Assembly (NCBI GenBank): GCA_018675575.1
Contig: JABGXW010000048.1
Coordinates: 1-64,000 of the forward strand
Reading direction: 5' to 3'
Origin: Bacteriovoracaceae bacterium
GTDB taxonomy: Bacteria; Bdellovibrionota; Bacteriovoracia; Bacteriovoracales; Bacteriovoracaceae
DNA length: 64,000 bases
This document shows positions 8,457-16,506 of the stretch, one piece after another. The position numbers were made by a program, and so were the translations under genes. Each line of letters opens with the position of its first letter. The stretch's first letter is position 1. The notes below the pieces were generated by a model that ran no database searches, had not been told where the DNA came from, and worked only from the letters and a program-made list of their open reading frames with translations.

Positions 8457-9338
8457 ATGGCATATAAACCAGATCGTGGATTAATAATTGAGTTTTTTAA
8501 AGAACTTAAAAAAAATAAAGGAGCTGTTGCAGGCCTTTGTCTCATTTTATTTTTTTCAATCGTAGCCTTATTTGCTTCAGTCTTAGCTCCTCACTCTCCA
8601 TCAGAATTATTCGACAACGCCTTAAGACTACCTCCTATTTTCAGTGAGGCAGGTACAACAAAATTTCTTTTAGGTACAGATGATGTTGGAAGAGATATGT
8701 TAAGTAGACTCATTCATGGGGCACAAGTCTCAATGTTGATTGGCTTATCTGTTGTTTTCCTCGCTATGATTACTGGAACAATACTTGGTCTTGTTGCTGG
8801 TTTCTATGGTGGCCTAGCAGATAAAATGATCATGCGGGTAATTGATATTATAATGGCACTCCCCAGCATCTTATTGGCCATTGTGGTCGTTTCTGTACTT
8901 GGACCAGGACTAGAAAATGCTGTCATTGCTGTTTCAATAGTAGCTATTCCTGGATTTACAAGAGTTGTCCGTGCCTCTGTCATGTCTGAGAAAGAAAAAG
9001 ACTATGTCCAAGCATCAAAGTCTTTGGGTGCTTCCAACCTTAGAACCATGCTACGCGAGATTCTTCCAAACTGTATGGCCCCTTTAATTGTCCAAGGAAC
9101 ATTAGGATTTAGCGATGGGATACTCAATGCTGCTGCCCTTGGTTTTTTGGGATTAGGTGCGCAGGCACCAACTCCTGAATGGGGAATCATGCTTTCTGAT
9201 TCACGAGCTTTTATAGAAAGTTCTCCCTGGATGGTAACTCTTCCAGGTCTTTGTATTTTAATTGTTGTCCTGGCCTTCAATGTTTTTGGTGACGGACTTC
9301 GGGATGCATTGGATCCCCGTTTGAAAGGGCAAGGATAA
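8457..9338 (+). CDS. dppC: Dipeptide ABC transporter permease
   Basis: 293 aa permease matching DppC: KKNKGAVAGL at the N-terminus, LLGTDDVGRDMLSRLIHGA, FYGGLADKMIMRVIDIIMALPS, the EAA loop with KDYVQASKSLGAS, and the C-terminal FNVFGDGLRDALDPRLKG. It completes the membrane part of the importer. No dppD or dppF ATPase gene follows in this window, so the ATPases must be encoded elsewhere or shared with another Opp/Dpp system. Confidence 0.95.
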   Translation: MAYKPDRGLIIEFFKELKKNKGAVAGLCLILFFSIVALFASVLAPHSPSELFDNALRLPPIFSEAGTTKFLLGTDDVGRDMLSRLIHGAQVSMLIGLSVVFLAMITGTILGLVAGFYGGLADKMIMRVIDIIMALPSILLAIVVVSVLGPGLENAVIAVSIVAIPGFTRVVRASVMSEKEKDYVQASKSLGASNLRTMLREILPNCMAPLIVQGTLGFSDGILNAAALGFLGLGAQAPTPEWGIMLSDSRAFIESSPWMVTLPGLCILIVVLAFNVFGDGLRDALDPRLKGQG

Positions 9339-9515
9339 ATACATCTTTCACCCTATAAAAATTACACACTCAAAGAATCAAAATAATACATAATCTTACT
9401 TTTCGATGATTTTTATCTTAACTAGTTGTAAATAGGAAGAATCCTTCGATCACATTTTTGCCACATAGAAATTGTGATTGTAAAAAGTTCAAGTCTTATA
9501 CAAACGGAGAAATTA

Positions 9516-10010
9516 ATGAAAATGTTTTTGTTCACGTTAGTTCTATTAAGTTCACAAGCTATTATTGCAGGGGAATTTCTTCTCCTTAGCATTACTAATG
9601 AAGTTGATACTGAGATCACTAAATTTGTTCTTGTGACAGATGATGCCAATCAAGAAATACTAGCATTTTATAAAAAGACATACACTCAATCTGGAAACTT
9701 AATTACTGAAAATGTCCTCGCAGTAAATCAAATAGCAGCGACTACTGGAATTATTTTAGACAGAAGAGATAATCGAAATATTATCGTTTTAAGATCTGAA
9801 AACTTTGCAGCTCATCATGGTGGAGATCTAGAAATAGACACTCTTTATAATGGAATCACAAGATCACGAAAAACTTACCCCATAGATCTTCAAAGACATG
9901 GTGCTAATTGGAAAATTGAAAGGTATGGAAAAGTCATAACTCAAATGCATTTAGTTTCTAAGAAAATATTAGGTAAAGTAGTTGGAATAAAAGACATTAA
10001 AACAAAATAA
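9516..10010 (+). CDS. Small exported protein of unknown function
   Basis: 164 aa from the ATG at 9516, chosen over an upstream in-frame ATG at 9474 because a GGAG site lies just before it and because it begins a normal signal peptide (MKMFLFTLVLLSSQAIIAG). The mature protein is predicted mostly beta, with ITNEVDTEITKFVLVTDD and an ASN-free C-terminus ending GIKDIKTK. I do not recognise a family. It stands alone, followed by a strong hairpin. Confidence 0.7.
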   Translation: MKMFLFTLVLLSSQAIIAGEFLLLSITNEVDTEITKFVLVTDDANQEILAFYKKTYTQSGNLITENVLAVNQIAATTGIILDRRDNRNIIVLRSENFAAHHGGDLEIDTLYNGITRSRKTYPIDLQRHGANWKIERYGKVITQMHLVSKKILGKVVGIKDIKTK

Positions 10011-10021
10011 AGAAGAAACAT

Positions 10022-10060
10022 AGCAATTTCAAGCAGCCATTAGCTCTGTTTGAAATTGCT
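10022..10060 (+). terminator. Long perfect hairpin after the 9516 gene
   Basis: AGCAATTTCAA (10022-10032) is the exact complement of TTGAAATTGCT (10050-10060), an 11-bp stem with a 17-base loop, starting 11 bases after the stop codon. The following bases are T-rich (CTTCTACTTTT). It is most simply a rho-independent terminator, although the T-tract is imperfect. Confidence 0.5.
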
Positions 10061-10384
10061 CTTCTACTTTTATCACTATATTTTTAAAACAGCTCCCTTC
10101 CTTTTTATCAGTATACTCATAATTTATGAAACAAATATCTTCTTTTCAGATCTTCCTCTTTTTTATCATTTTAGTTTTATATAAGTTACTTGTAGCAAAA
10201 AATAGAAGTAAAAGTTTAGAAACACTAATAATAACTAGAGTTTAGATATTTAAATCACCTATTTTTTAAAATAGCTTAAATGGGAATTTTTGCTATTTAA
10301 TGGCCATAAATGATCTAAGTCTGCAAAATTTAATTGGTATGATAAAATAAGAATATATCAGTTCAAATATGAGGAAATGAATAA
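10061..10384. other. AT-rich intergenic region
   Basis: Very AT-rich spacer before the HD-GYP-like gene. It contains a 39-codon plus-strand frame (10126-10245) with one hydrophobic stretch but no ribosome-binding site, which I do not call a gene. The only other element I can support is the promoter-like sequence at 10335-10343. Confidence 0.5.
10335..10343 (+). promoter_or_regulatory. Extended -10 promoter-like sequence
   Basis: TGGTATGAT matches the extended -10 pattern TGnTATAAT with one mismatch and lies about 40 bases before the start of the HD-GYP-like gene; no good -35 box is visible, as is common for extended -10 promoters. A GAGGA ribosome-binding site follows at 10371. Confidence 0.35.
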
Positions 10385-11446
10385 ATGGGACAAGCTTTTT
10401 CAGCTTTAATGCAAAATTCAATGGGATTAAAATTAAGACCTATTTCTATCAGAGAACTTATCTATCTCGATATTTGCCCTTGTGATATTTATGGAATATC
10501 TCAGGGCCTATTTACCAGGCTCTTAAGTCAGAAATCCTCACTATCTACAGAAGTCTTGAGGGATCTCATTAGGGCCGGGCACGCTCAGTTATTTGTTTAC
10601 CACCAAGACAGACAATTAATTATCAAAGAGATTCAAACTAGTTTAGTTCAAGTAACTCGCTCTCTTTCAATTGGCGACCCATTTGAAAAATGTAAAAAGC
10701 AAATGAATTTGCTAACTATAAATATGGAATATTTATATCTTGACACAATAAACGACGATTTATTATCTCTTCAGGCACAATCTGTTAAGAATCTGTTTTT
10801 ATTTCTAATAAATAACTTAGAGATTCATGAGAAGCTATTTTATGATTACATAAATCAAAAACATCATTATATATTTGCACAACCTATGATCTCTTCATTG
10901 CTGCTTTGTGGGATTATGAAATCTGCAAAGTTATTTCCAGTAAGGGAAATGGAAGCATTATTCATCACTAGCTTTTTTAAAGATATTGGTATGTCGGCGA
11001 TACCGACAGAAAACTATGATAAGAAAGACTTGTCTGATTCTGACAAAATATTACTCTCAAATCATGCCCAACATTCAGTCGAAATATTGGATGGTAGATT
11101 GTCTTTCTCACCATCTTCTTTAAATGTGATAGCTCATCATCACGAATTTAGTATCATTAATAAAGAAATCCATTTCAAGTCTTCAAAATCATCACAAAAA
11201 ATAAAATCAAAATCGGGGGTTTTATTTGATACAGATGAGTCTTTTGAAGGATCATATATGATTGGTACAGAAACTGTGATGGTTTGTACATTAGACATTA
11301 TCGCAGCTATGATTACCCCACGTCCGTGGAGAGCGGCAGAGAAGCTTTTTGATGCCCTCGATCTCATCAGAATCCAAATAGGTGATGATTTTCCACAAGA
11401 ATTCAAATCCATTGTTTCCTACTTCAAGAAGTTCAAACCAAAATAA
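10385..11446 (+). CDS. Degenerate HD-GYP domain protein (possible c-di-GMP receptor)
   Basis: 353 aa, no signal peptide, so cytoplasmic. The C-terminal half is laid out like an HD-GYP phosphodiesterase: KHH (H160/H161), FFKDIGMSAIP (199-207), NHAQHSVEIL (H227), IAHHHE (251-254) and LDIIAAMITPRPWR near residue 310. However the HD pair reads KD (K199-D200), so a metal-binding His is missing, and there is no GYP motif; a lysine- and serine-rich stretch replaces it. It is therefore probably not an active c-di-GMP phosphodiesterase, but could still bind c-di-GMP or a GGDEF partner. The N-terminal half (about 1-140) matches nothing I know. Unconventional HD-GYP proteins are known from Bdellovibrio. 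Confidence 0.75.
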   Translation: MGQAFSALMQNSMGLKLRPISIRELIYLDICPCDIYGISQGLFTRLLSQKSSLSTEVLRDLIRAGHAQLFVYHQDRQLIIKEIQTSLVQVTRSLSIGDPFEKCKKQMNLLTINMEYLYLDTINDDLLSLQAQSVKNLFLFLINNLEIHEKLFYDYINQKHHYIFAQPMISSLLLCGIMKSAKLFPVREMEALFITSFFKDIGMSAIPTENYDKKDLSDSDKILLSNHAQHSVEILDGRLSFSPSSLNVIAHHHEFSIINKEIHFKSSKSSQKIKSKSGVLFDTDESFEGSYMIGTETVMVCTLDIIAAMITPRPWRAAEKLFDALDLIRIQIGDDFPQEFKSIVSYFKKFKPK

Positions 11447-11589
11447 CCGTTTATTTCAGTCTTTCAAGATTAGAAAAATTAAGAATTTTTAACTTTTCAA
11501 AGTATGTGTAATTAGAAACAATGATAAATAACTGGTAAAGCATGGAATGCGAAGATCAGATTTGAGCCACCATTTCTAGGGAGGGAAAT

Positions 11590-11808
11590 ATGGCACTACA
11601 AGAAGTCAGTCCACTTACAGGGATTATTGCTGAAGAAGATGTTGTTCTTGATTTTGGTGAGCATGAAGGTAAATCCGTTTTAGAAGTACAAGACACTCTA
11701 CCGGATTATTATGATTACCTCATCACAAAGAAGTCAGATGGACAATGTACAATCCGGCGTACCCGGGACAAATGTTTCAGACTCTACGTTAGTAGAACTT
11801 TGAATTAG
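11590..11808 (+). CDS. Small conserved protein with FGxHxGK motif
   Basis: 72 aa. The segment VLDFGEHEGKSVLEVQDTLP followed by DYYDYLITKK resembles the short domain in DUF3820-type proteins and in the C-terminal part of some exonuclease-like proteins (FGKHKGK..EV...YL.WL). No signal peptide. A strong GGGAGGG ribosome-binding site sits just before the ATG, which supports a real gene. It ends in front of a bidirectional terminator. Function not known; the family similarity is only motif-level. Confidence 0.7.
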   Translation: MALQEVSPLTGIIAEEDVVLDFGEHEGKSVLEVQDTLPDYYDYLITKKSDGQCTIRRTRDKCFRLYVSRTLN

Positions 11809-11811
11809 TTT

Positions 11812-11839
11812 AAAAAAGCCGGACTTGTCCGGCTTTTTT
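11812..11839. terminator. Bidirectional rho-independent terminator
   Basis: GCCGGA (11818-11823) pairs with TCCGGC (11828-11833) around loop CTTG, flanked by six A on the left and six T on the right. It separates the 72-aa gene from the converging pseudopilin gene and can serve both strands; it overlaps the last two bases of the pseudopilin gene. Confidence 0.9.
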
Positions 11840-12941
11840 ATTTATGTTGGGGGCATAACTGAATCGCGATTGTTTTATTAGCATCAGAATTGTTTACAAT
11901 ATCGGTATAACATTTAGCAGGAGTTAGATCCTGTGCTCTCGAACAAACTTTAAACATTTCAATACTCTCTTCATAGTTTCCTATTCTTTTAATCTCATTC
12001 ATGCACTTTAAAGGCATCATACTAGTTGCAGCACTACAGAGAATGGCCAAATAAGTATCGCTAGCAGAGTAAGATTTTTTTGCTTTTTTAAAACATTTTT
12101 GTGGAATTGAGTTTTTTGATTTTATACATGCGATTAATGATACATCTGTATCCATACCAAGTTCTTTTGTGAAATATTTGAAGCATTTAGAAGGGGCCAT
12201 GGACTCAGCGCCCTTGCAGAGAGCTAAACCCACAAGACGCTCATTAGAAGACTTTAAGAAATCTAAATAACATTTCGTTCTCGAGGGTACATCTACTTTT
12301 CTTCCATCAATTTCTACGACATTTGACTTTCCTGATCTTTTAGAACCTGTAGAGTTTACGTGAAAAATACCTAATCTCGCAGAGATTTCACTGTCACCAT
12401 TAGTATCAGTTAAGACGAGTTTAAACTCAGGTAAGTAGGCCCTCGAAATATATTTTTCTTCAGTTTCAATGGCAATAACGACTCTAAAATGATTTTTGCG
12501 TAATTCTTTAATATTTTTTAAGGTGATTAACTTGTTTCTATAATTCCATAATACGACTCTACAGGATTCAAATGAAGGTGGGCATTTCCATTTTTCTCCC
12601 TTTGGATCAATTTTTTTATCAATCTCAACAATTTCTTTTTCAGTAAAGCTGATTTTTGAAATCTCAGCACCGGGAGATTTAAAATAGTAAAGATTAAAAT
12701 TATTGCTGGGTTTGGGTACTTCTGATTCAGGATTTGAGATCCAAGAATCTACGTCTTCTAATATTTGATACATATTTTTCTTAACGGCCCTTGCCATTTC
12801 TTTTCTTTCAAAGCGAGTCTGCGATTTATTTATTTTGATTATGGCCTGGTTGATATACATAAAGACAGCGACTCCAATTGAGCCTGCGACCATGACCTCA
12901 ACAATAGTCATTCCTAATTGATTTTTTAATATCTTATTCAC
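11838..12941 (-). CDS. Pseudopilin-like protein with five two-cysteine repeats
   Basis: 367 aa. The N-terminus is a type IV prepilin leader: cleavage is expected after G10 and before MTIVEVMVAGS, with the conserved E15 at mature position 5, then a hydrophobic helix. This places it among minor pilins or type II secretion pseudopilins. The C-terminal 145 residues are a regular repeat: cysteines at 224/242, 253/272, 283/302, 313/333 and 344/363, i.e. five units of about 30 residues, each CF/CY...LC with a following A.SM.P.KC phrase. Such a disulfide or metal-binding repeat on a pilin is unusual. The start overlaps the GGT gene by 8 bases, so the two are co-translated. Confidence 0.85.
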   Translation of the reverse strand: MNKILKNQLGMTIVEVMVAGSIGVAVFMYINQAIIKINKSQTRFERKEMARAVKKNMYQILEDVDSWISNPESEVPKPSNNFNLYYFKSPGAEISKISFTEKEIVEIDKKIDPKGEKWKCPPSFESCRVVLWNYRNKLITLKNIKELRKNHFRVVIAIETEEKYISRAYLPEFKLVLTDTNGDSEISARLGIFHVNSTGSKRSGKSNVVEIDGRKVDVPSRTKCYLDFLKSSNERLVGLALCKGAESMAPSKCFKYFTKELGMDTDVSLIACIKSKNSIPQKCFKKAKKSYSASDTYLAILCSAATSMMPLKCMNEIKRIGNYEESIEMFKVCSRAQDLTPAKCYTDIVNNSDANKTIAIQLCPQHK

Positions 12942-14652
12942 CGTAACTCATTCCCTGCCCACGAGGATCACTAACACCATGTAGAAATCCATTTTCATAG
13001 ACAATTGCCTGTATGCTACAACCTAAGTTTTTTACGTTGATTTTATAACCTTTATTTTCTAATTCTTTTTTTACAGAGATAGGGAATCCTGGTTTATCAA
13101 CTCTTATTTCATCTGGAGACCATTGATGGTGATACCTAACAGCTGCGACAGCATCATACAGGGGCAATTCATGTTCTAAATAATTTAAAATAACAGAAGT
13201 AACACAAGTTAATATACGAGTTCCAGAGGGGGTTCCAAGGGCAAGTAAGGGTTGATTGTCCTTTAAAACAATTGTTGGCGACATACTAGATAAAGGTCTT
13301 TTCATTGGCGCTACTAAATTATTAGAACCTCCAATTGCACCAAATAAATTTGAAGCTCCAACCTTTGTAGCAAAATCATCCATCTCGTTATTTAATACAA
13401 TTCCAGTTCCGTCTGCCACAAGTCCTGAACCAAACCATCCATTGATAGTCTGAGTTGATACGACTACATTTCCCACGCTATCTGCTACAGAAAAATGAGT
13501 GGTTTCATCATGTTCCTTAAAAACACCTGCCTTCACTGACTTTATTTTTTTGGATTTATCGTTAATGCTTTCTCGAATCTTTTTTGCGTATTTTTTAGAA
13601 ATCAGATTACCTATTGGGACCCTTACAAAGTCGCTATCTCCCAAGTATCTCGCTCTATCAGCAAATGCTTGCTGCATCGCTGATGAAACCAGATGAACAG
13701 TCTTCGGATGATGGGGTCCATATTTCCCCAAGCCATCATTTTCAATAGTATTTAAGATTTGCACAACATGAACTCCTCCAGAACTTGGGGGGGCCATAGA
13801 ATAGATGACTTTGCCTTTGTACTCTCCCTTAATTGGCTTACGATTTACGACGTTATATTTTAGAAGATCATTTTTTCTTATTAGTCCTCCATATTTTTTA
13901 CTTGTCTTAACAATTTTCTTCGCCACCCATCCTTTATAAAATCCATCCAAACCTTTTTTAGCAATAGTTTCAAGTGTTTTTGCTAAATCTTTTTGAATTA
14001 GCAAGTCTCCTAATTTCATAACCTTATTATTTCTAAAGAATATTTTTTTGGTTGAAGGAAATAATTCCAATACTTTTTGCTTGGCCTTCAATGCTCTATC
14101 AAGCTCTGGATAAATCTTGAACCCCTTAGAGGCAAGTGTTATTGCTGGTTCCATAACAATATGAAGAGGAAGTTTTCCAAACTTTTTATGAGCTTGTAAA
14201 ACTCCAGCCACTAACCCCGGAGTTCCAACAGAAAAGATTCCATTGAGAGATTTATTTTTTATTATATTTTCATTTTTATCTAAGTACATCTTTGCATGGG
14301 CCTTAAGAGGTGCCTTCTCTCGAAAGTCTAGAGCAAGAGGTTCATCCATCGCCGGAGTTTTAATTAACATAAATCCGCCTCCTCCAATTCCCGTGGATTG
14401 AGGTCTTTCTACAGAAATAGAAAATGAAATTGCTGCTGCTGCATCTACAGCATTCCCACCAAGCTTAAACATTTTCTTACCAGCGGTTGTACTGTTTCTT
14501 CCTTGTGAAGCAATCATAAATTTTTCGCCAAAAGACTCATGTTCAGATTTAATTTCAGTAGGGGCAAGGGGGGCCAGAATAGTTGCTTGTTTGATTCCAC
14601 TGCAATTACTAAAGAAAATAAAACTGAAAATCATTATTTTTAATTTATGCAT
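12934..14652 (-). CDS. ggt: Gamma-glutamyltransferase (exported, likely lipoprotein)
   Basis: 572 aa, the usual length for GGT, which transfers or hydrolyses the gamma-glutamyl group of glutathione and related peptides. Signatures: GGNAVDAAAA and TGIGGGGFML near the N-terminus, the self-cleavage and nucleophile region ETTHFSVAD (large/small subunit border), NNEMDDFA, and RPLSSMSPTIV. The N-terminus (FFSNCSG) is a lipoprotein signal, so the enzyme is probably membrane-anchored facing the periplasm or surface. A GAGGAA site lies before the ATG. It is the first gene of a two-gene unit with the cysteine-repeat pseudopilin, a combination I have not seen described. Confidence 0.92.
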   Translation of the reverse strand: MHKLKIMIFSFIFFSNCSGIKQATILAPLAPTEIKSEHESFGEKFMIASQGRNSTTAGKKMFKLGGNAVDAAAAISFSISVERPQSTGIGGGGFMLIKTPAMDEPLALDFREKAPLKAHAKMYLDKNENIIKNKSLNGIFSVGTPGLVAGVLQAHKKFGKLPLHIVMEPAITLASKGFKIYPELDRALKAKQKVLELFPSTKKIFFRNNKVMKLGDLLIQKDLAKTLETIAKKGLDGFYKGWVAKKIVKTSKKYGGLIRKNDLLKYNVVNRKPIKGEYKGKVIYSMAPPSSGGVHVVQILNTIENDGLGKYGPHHPKTVHLVSSAMQQAFADRARYLGDSDFVRVPIGNLISKKYAKKIRESINDKSKKIKSVKAGVFKEHDETTHFSVADSVGNVVVSTQTINGWFGSGLVADGTGIVLNNEMDDFATKVGASNLFGAIGGSNNLVAPMKRPLSSMSPTIVLKDNQPLLALGTPSGTRILTCVTSVILNYLEHELPLYDAVAAVRYHHQWSPDEIRVDKPGFPISVKKELENKGYKINVKNLGCSIQAIVYENGFLHGVSDPRGQGMSYGE

Positions 14653-14847
14653 ACTAATATTTCCTCAATATATTCAATTATAGATATGCATTATTCTATC
14701 AGATTACATATATCCGTCATTAAGAATGATATCAGTTTTATATTACGCAAAGCACGAGAAAGATTAATTTATTATAAATTTAAGGAAGGATAAGTAGAGG
14801 TAATTTTGTTTGCCAGGAATAATTTTCATTTTCAATTACCGTAACTT

Positions 14848-15345
14848 TTAAACAGGAGATATCAACACCTTCTTTTCGCTCTTTGCTGTAAAGATCAGTC
14901 TCGTATTGTCTATATAAAGATCGTCTAAAATATAAAAAAGTTTTTTTGCTATGCCTCCTGTAATTTGAACGACTGAGTGTTCTCCTTTCTGTAGAATATC
15001 TACATCAAATGCTTTTCCAATATTTATTACTTTATTTATATGGCCTGCAAAATTTTTACTTTCCGTAAGCCGACATACCCGACCGTATTGGTCTGGCCCA
15101 AAAGACTCACCACAACCAAAAAATTTAACATTTATTACAAGACATATTTTATATTGATTCTTATCATTAAATATTTTAGGAAACATTCGAGATTTAGCGA
15201 GGAGTTTTAATGCTGCAGGCATTTTGAAGTGATTAACTTCAAATCCTTTCATGTGAACAGCCTCTTCTGATTCTCCCGCAGATACAGGAGCCATCTTAAG
15301 GACTAATGAGATAAAAACGAATGTTAAAACAAATGGATACTTCAT
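14848..15345 (-). CDS. Exported protein of unknown function
   Basis: 165 aa from the ATG at 15345; an in-frame ATG five codons upstream is less likely because the GAGGAG ribosome-binding site sits directly before the inner ATG and the signal peptide (MKYPFVLTFVFISLVLKMAPVSAG) starts there. The mature part contains CLVINVKFFGCG and a later cysteine (VCRL), so one disulfide is possible. No family recognised. It stands alone on the minus strand with a 194-base spacer to the GGT gene. Confidence 0.7.
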   Translation of the reverse strand: MKYPFVLTFVFISLVLKMAPVSAGESEEAVHMKGFEVNHFKMPAALKLLAKSRMFPKIFNDKNQYKICLVINVKFFGCGESFGPDQYGRVCRLTESKNFAGHINKVINIGKAFDVDILQKGEHSVVQITGGIAKKLFYILDDLYIDNTRLIFTAKSEKKVLISPV

Positions 15346-15592
15346 GGAACTCCTCGCCAATTCTTAAACATATTTAAACAGAAGCTACGGTCATCTATGT
15401 CGGCTCAATGTCAATTTTAAGTAAAAATGAAGACTCAACGTATATAGGCAGATAGCGTCCAGTTTGAAACTTCTCTCACCAATAACTTCACCGACGCTCT
15501 GAGTAGGGATAATTTCTCTATTTGCCAAGCAGAATCCTCTATATGACAATATTAACTTAAGCGACGAATAGTATTCGTAAAAGGAGTTATAA

Positions 15593-16111
15593 GTGAGCAT
15601 ATTTGATTATATTCAGCAGGGTGGAACCATCATGTACATTTTATTATTTTTAAATGTCATTGGATTCACAATTATGATTTCAAAATTTTTAATTTTTAAT
15701 AAAGAAACAAAAAATATATCTTCGACAATTTCCTCTCTAGAAAAAAGAATTGGCCATCATAAGAATGATAAAAGTCAAGAATCTATTGTGGAATTAGCCA
15801 AGCAAGAATTAAATTATGAAGTTTCAACTATGGAAAAAGGGCTTAATACTATAAAAATAATTGCAACAATCTCCCCCTTACTTGGTCTTCTTGGAACTGT
15901 TCTTGGAGTGCTTATAGCGTTTAGAGTTATGAGTCAGACAGGCCTAAATAACCCTGCAAGCTTTGCGAAAGGTATTTCCATGGCACTAATTACAACAGTA
16001 GGTGGAATGATTGTCGCGATTCCACATTATATTGGATATAATTATTTAATTGGAATGATTGATAGAATTGAAGTTAAACTTGAAAAAGAATTATTAGGAA
16101 AATTACTATAA
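15593..16111 (+). CDS. exbB: MotA/TolQ/ExbB proton-channel family protein
   Basis: 172 aa, three membrane segments (about 12-34, 88-115 and 130-155). The family core is clear: IATISPLLGLLGTVLGVL followed by ISMALITTVGGMIVAIP. It forms the inner-membrane proton channel with the ExbD protein encoded 4 bases downstream and would energise a TonB-type or Tol-type process. The start is GTG with AAGGAG 7 bases upstream. No tonB is next to it, so whether it serves TonB, Tol or another partner cannot be told. Confidence 0.9.
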   Translation: MSIFDYIQQGGTIMYILLFLNVIGFTIMISKFLIFNKETKNISSTISSLEKRIGHHKNDKSQESIVELAKQELNYEVSTMEKGLNTIKIIATISPLLGLLGTVLGVLIAFRVMSQTGLNNPASFAKGISMALITTVGGMIVAIPHYIGYNYLIGMIDRIEVKLEKELLGKLL

Positions 16112-16115
16112 TATT

Positions 16116-16505
16116 ATGAAGAAAAGAAGCAGAGAAAGCTTACTCCCAGACATGACTCCCCTAATCGATGTTGTATTTCTATTACTTATATTCTTTATGG
16201 TTTCATCAGTTTTTAAAAAAGACGAACTCACCTTACTCTTAAGTTTACCTAAGACAGAAAAAGGGGAAAAAACAGTTGATGCGAAAAAGCTTGTGGTTAT
16301 AGAGTTAAATACCAATCAGGTTGCACTTAATGGTGTAACAGAAACATTGGTAACATTAGGTTCAAAGTTATCACCAATTACCGATAAAACTACGCCAGTT
16401 GAACTTCGTATTGATAAAGAAGTAAAATATCAACGAGTAGTTACGTTATTAGATCTTTTGACAAAATATCAATTAACTAATTTATCCTTAATTACAGATA
16501 AGTAA
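16116..16505 (+). CDS. exbD: ExbD/TolR-family protein
   Basis: 129 aa. The N-terminal PDMTPLIDVVFLLLIFFMV segment is the ExbD/TolR signature, including the proton-carrying Asp in the single membrane helix; the rest is the periplasmic domain. It follows exbB by 4 bases and converges on the glycosyltransferase gene, whose stop lies one base beyond its own. Confidence 0.92.
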   Translation: MKKRSRESLLPDMTPLIDVVFLLLIFFMVSSVFKKDELTLLLSLPKTEKGEKTVDAKKLVVIELNTNQVALNGVTETLVTLGSKLSPITDKTTPVELRIDKEVKYQRVVTLLDLLTKYQLTNLSLITDK

Positions 16506-16506
16506 T

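Noticed and set aside
10126-10245. 39-codon plus-strand frame with one hydrophobic stretch in the spacer after 10060
   Set aside because: No ribosome-binding site and no support beyond an AT-rich open frame; could be a small membrane peptide but I cannot support it.
15391-15600. Open frame of 69 codons on the minus strand before exbB
   Set aside because: It overlaps the exbB start, has no ribosome-binding site or recognisable composition, and lies in what looks like the promoter region.
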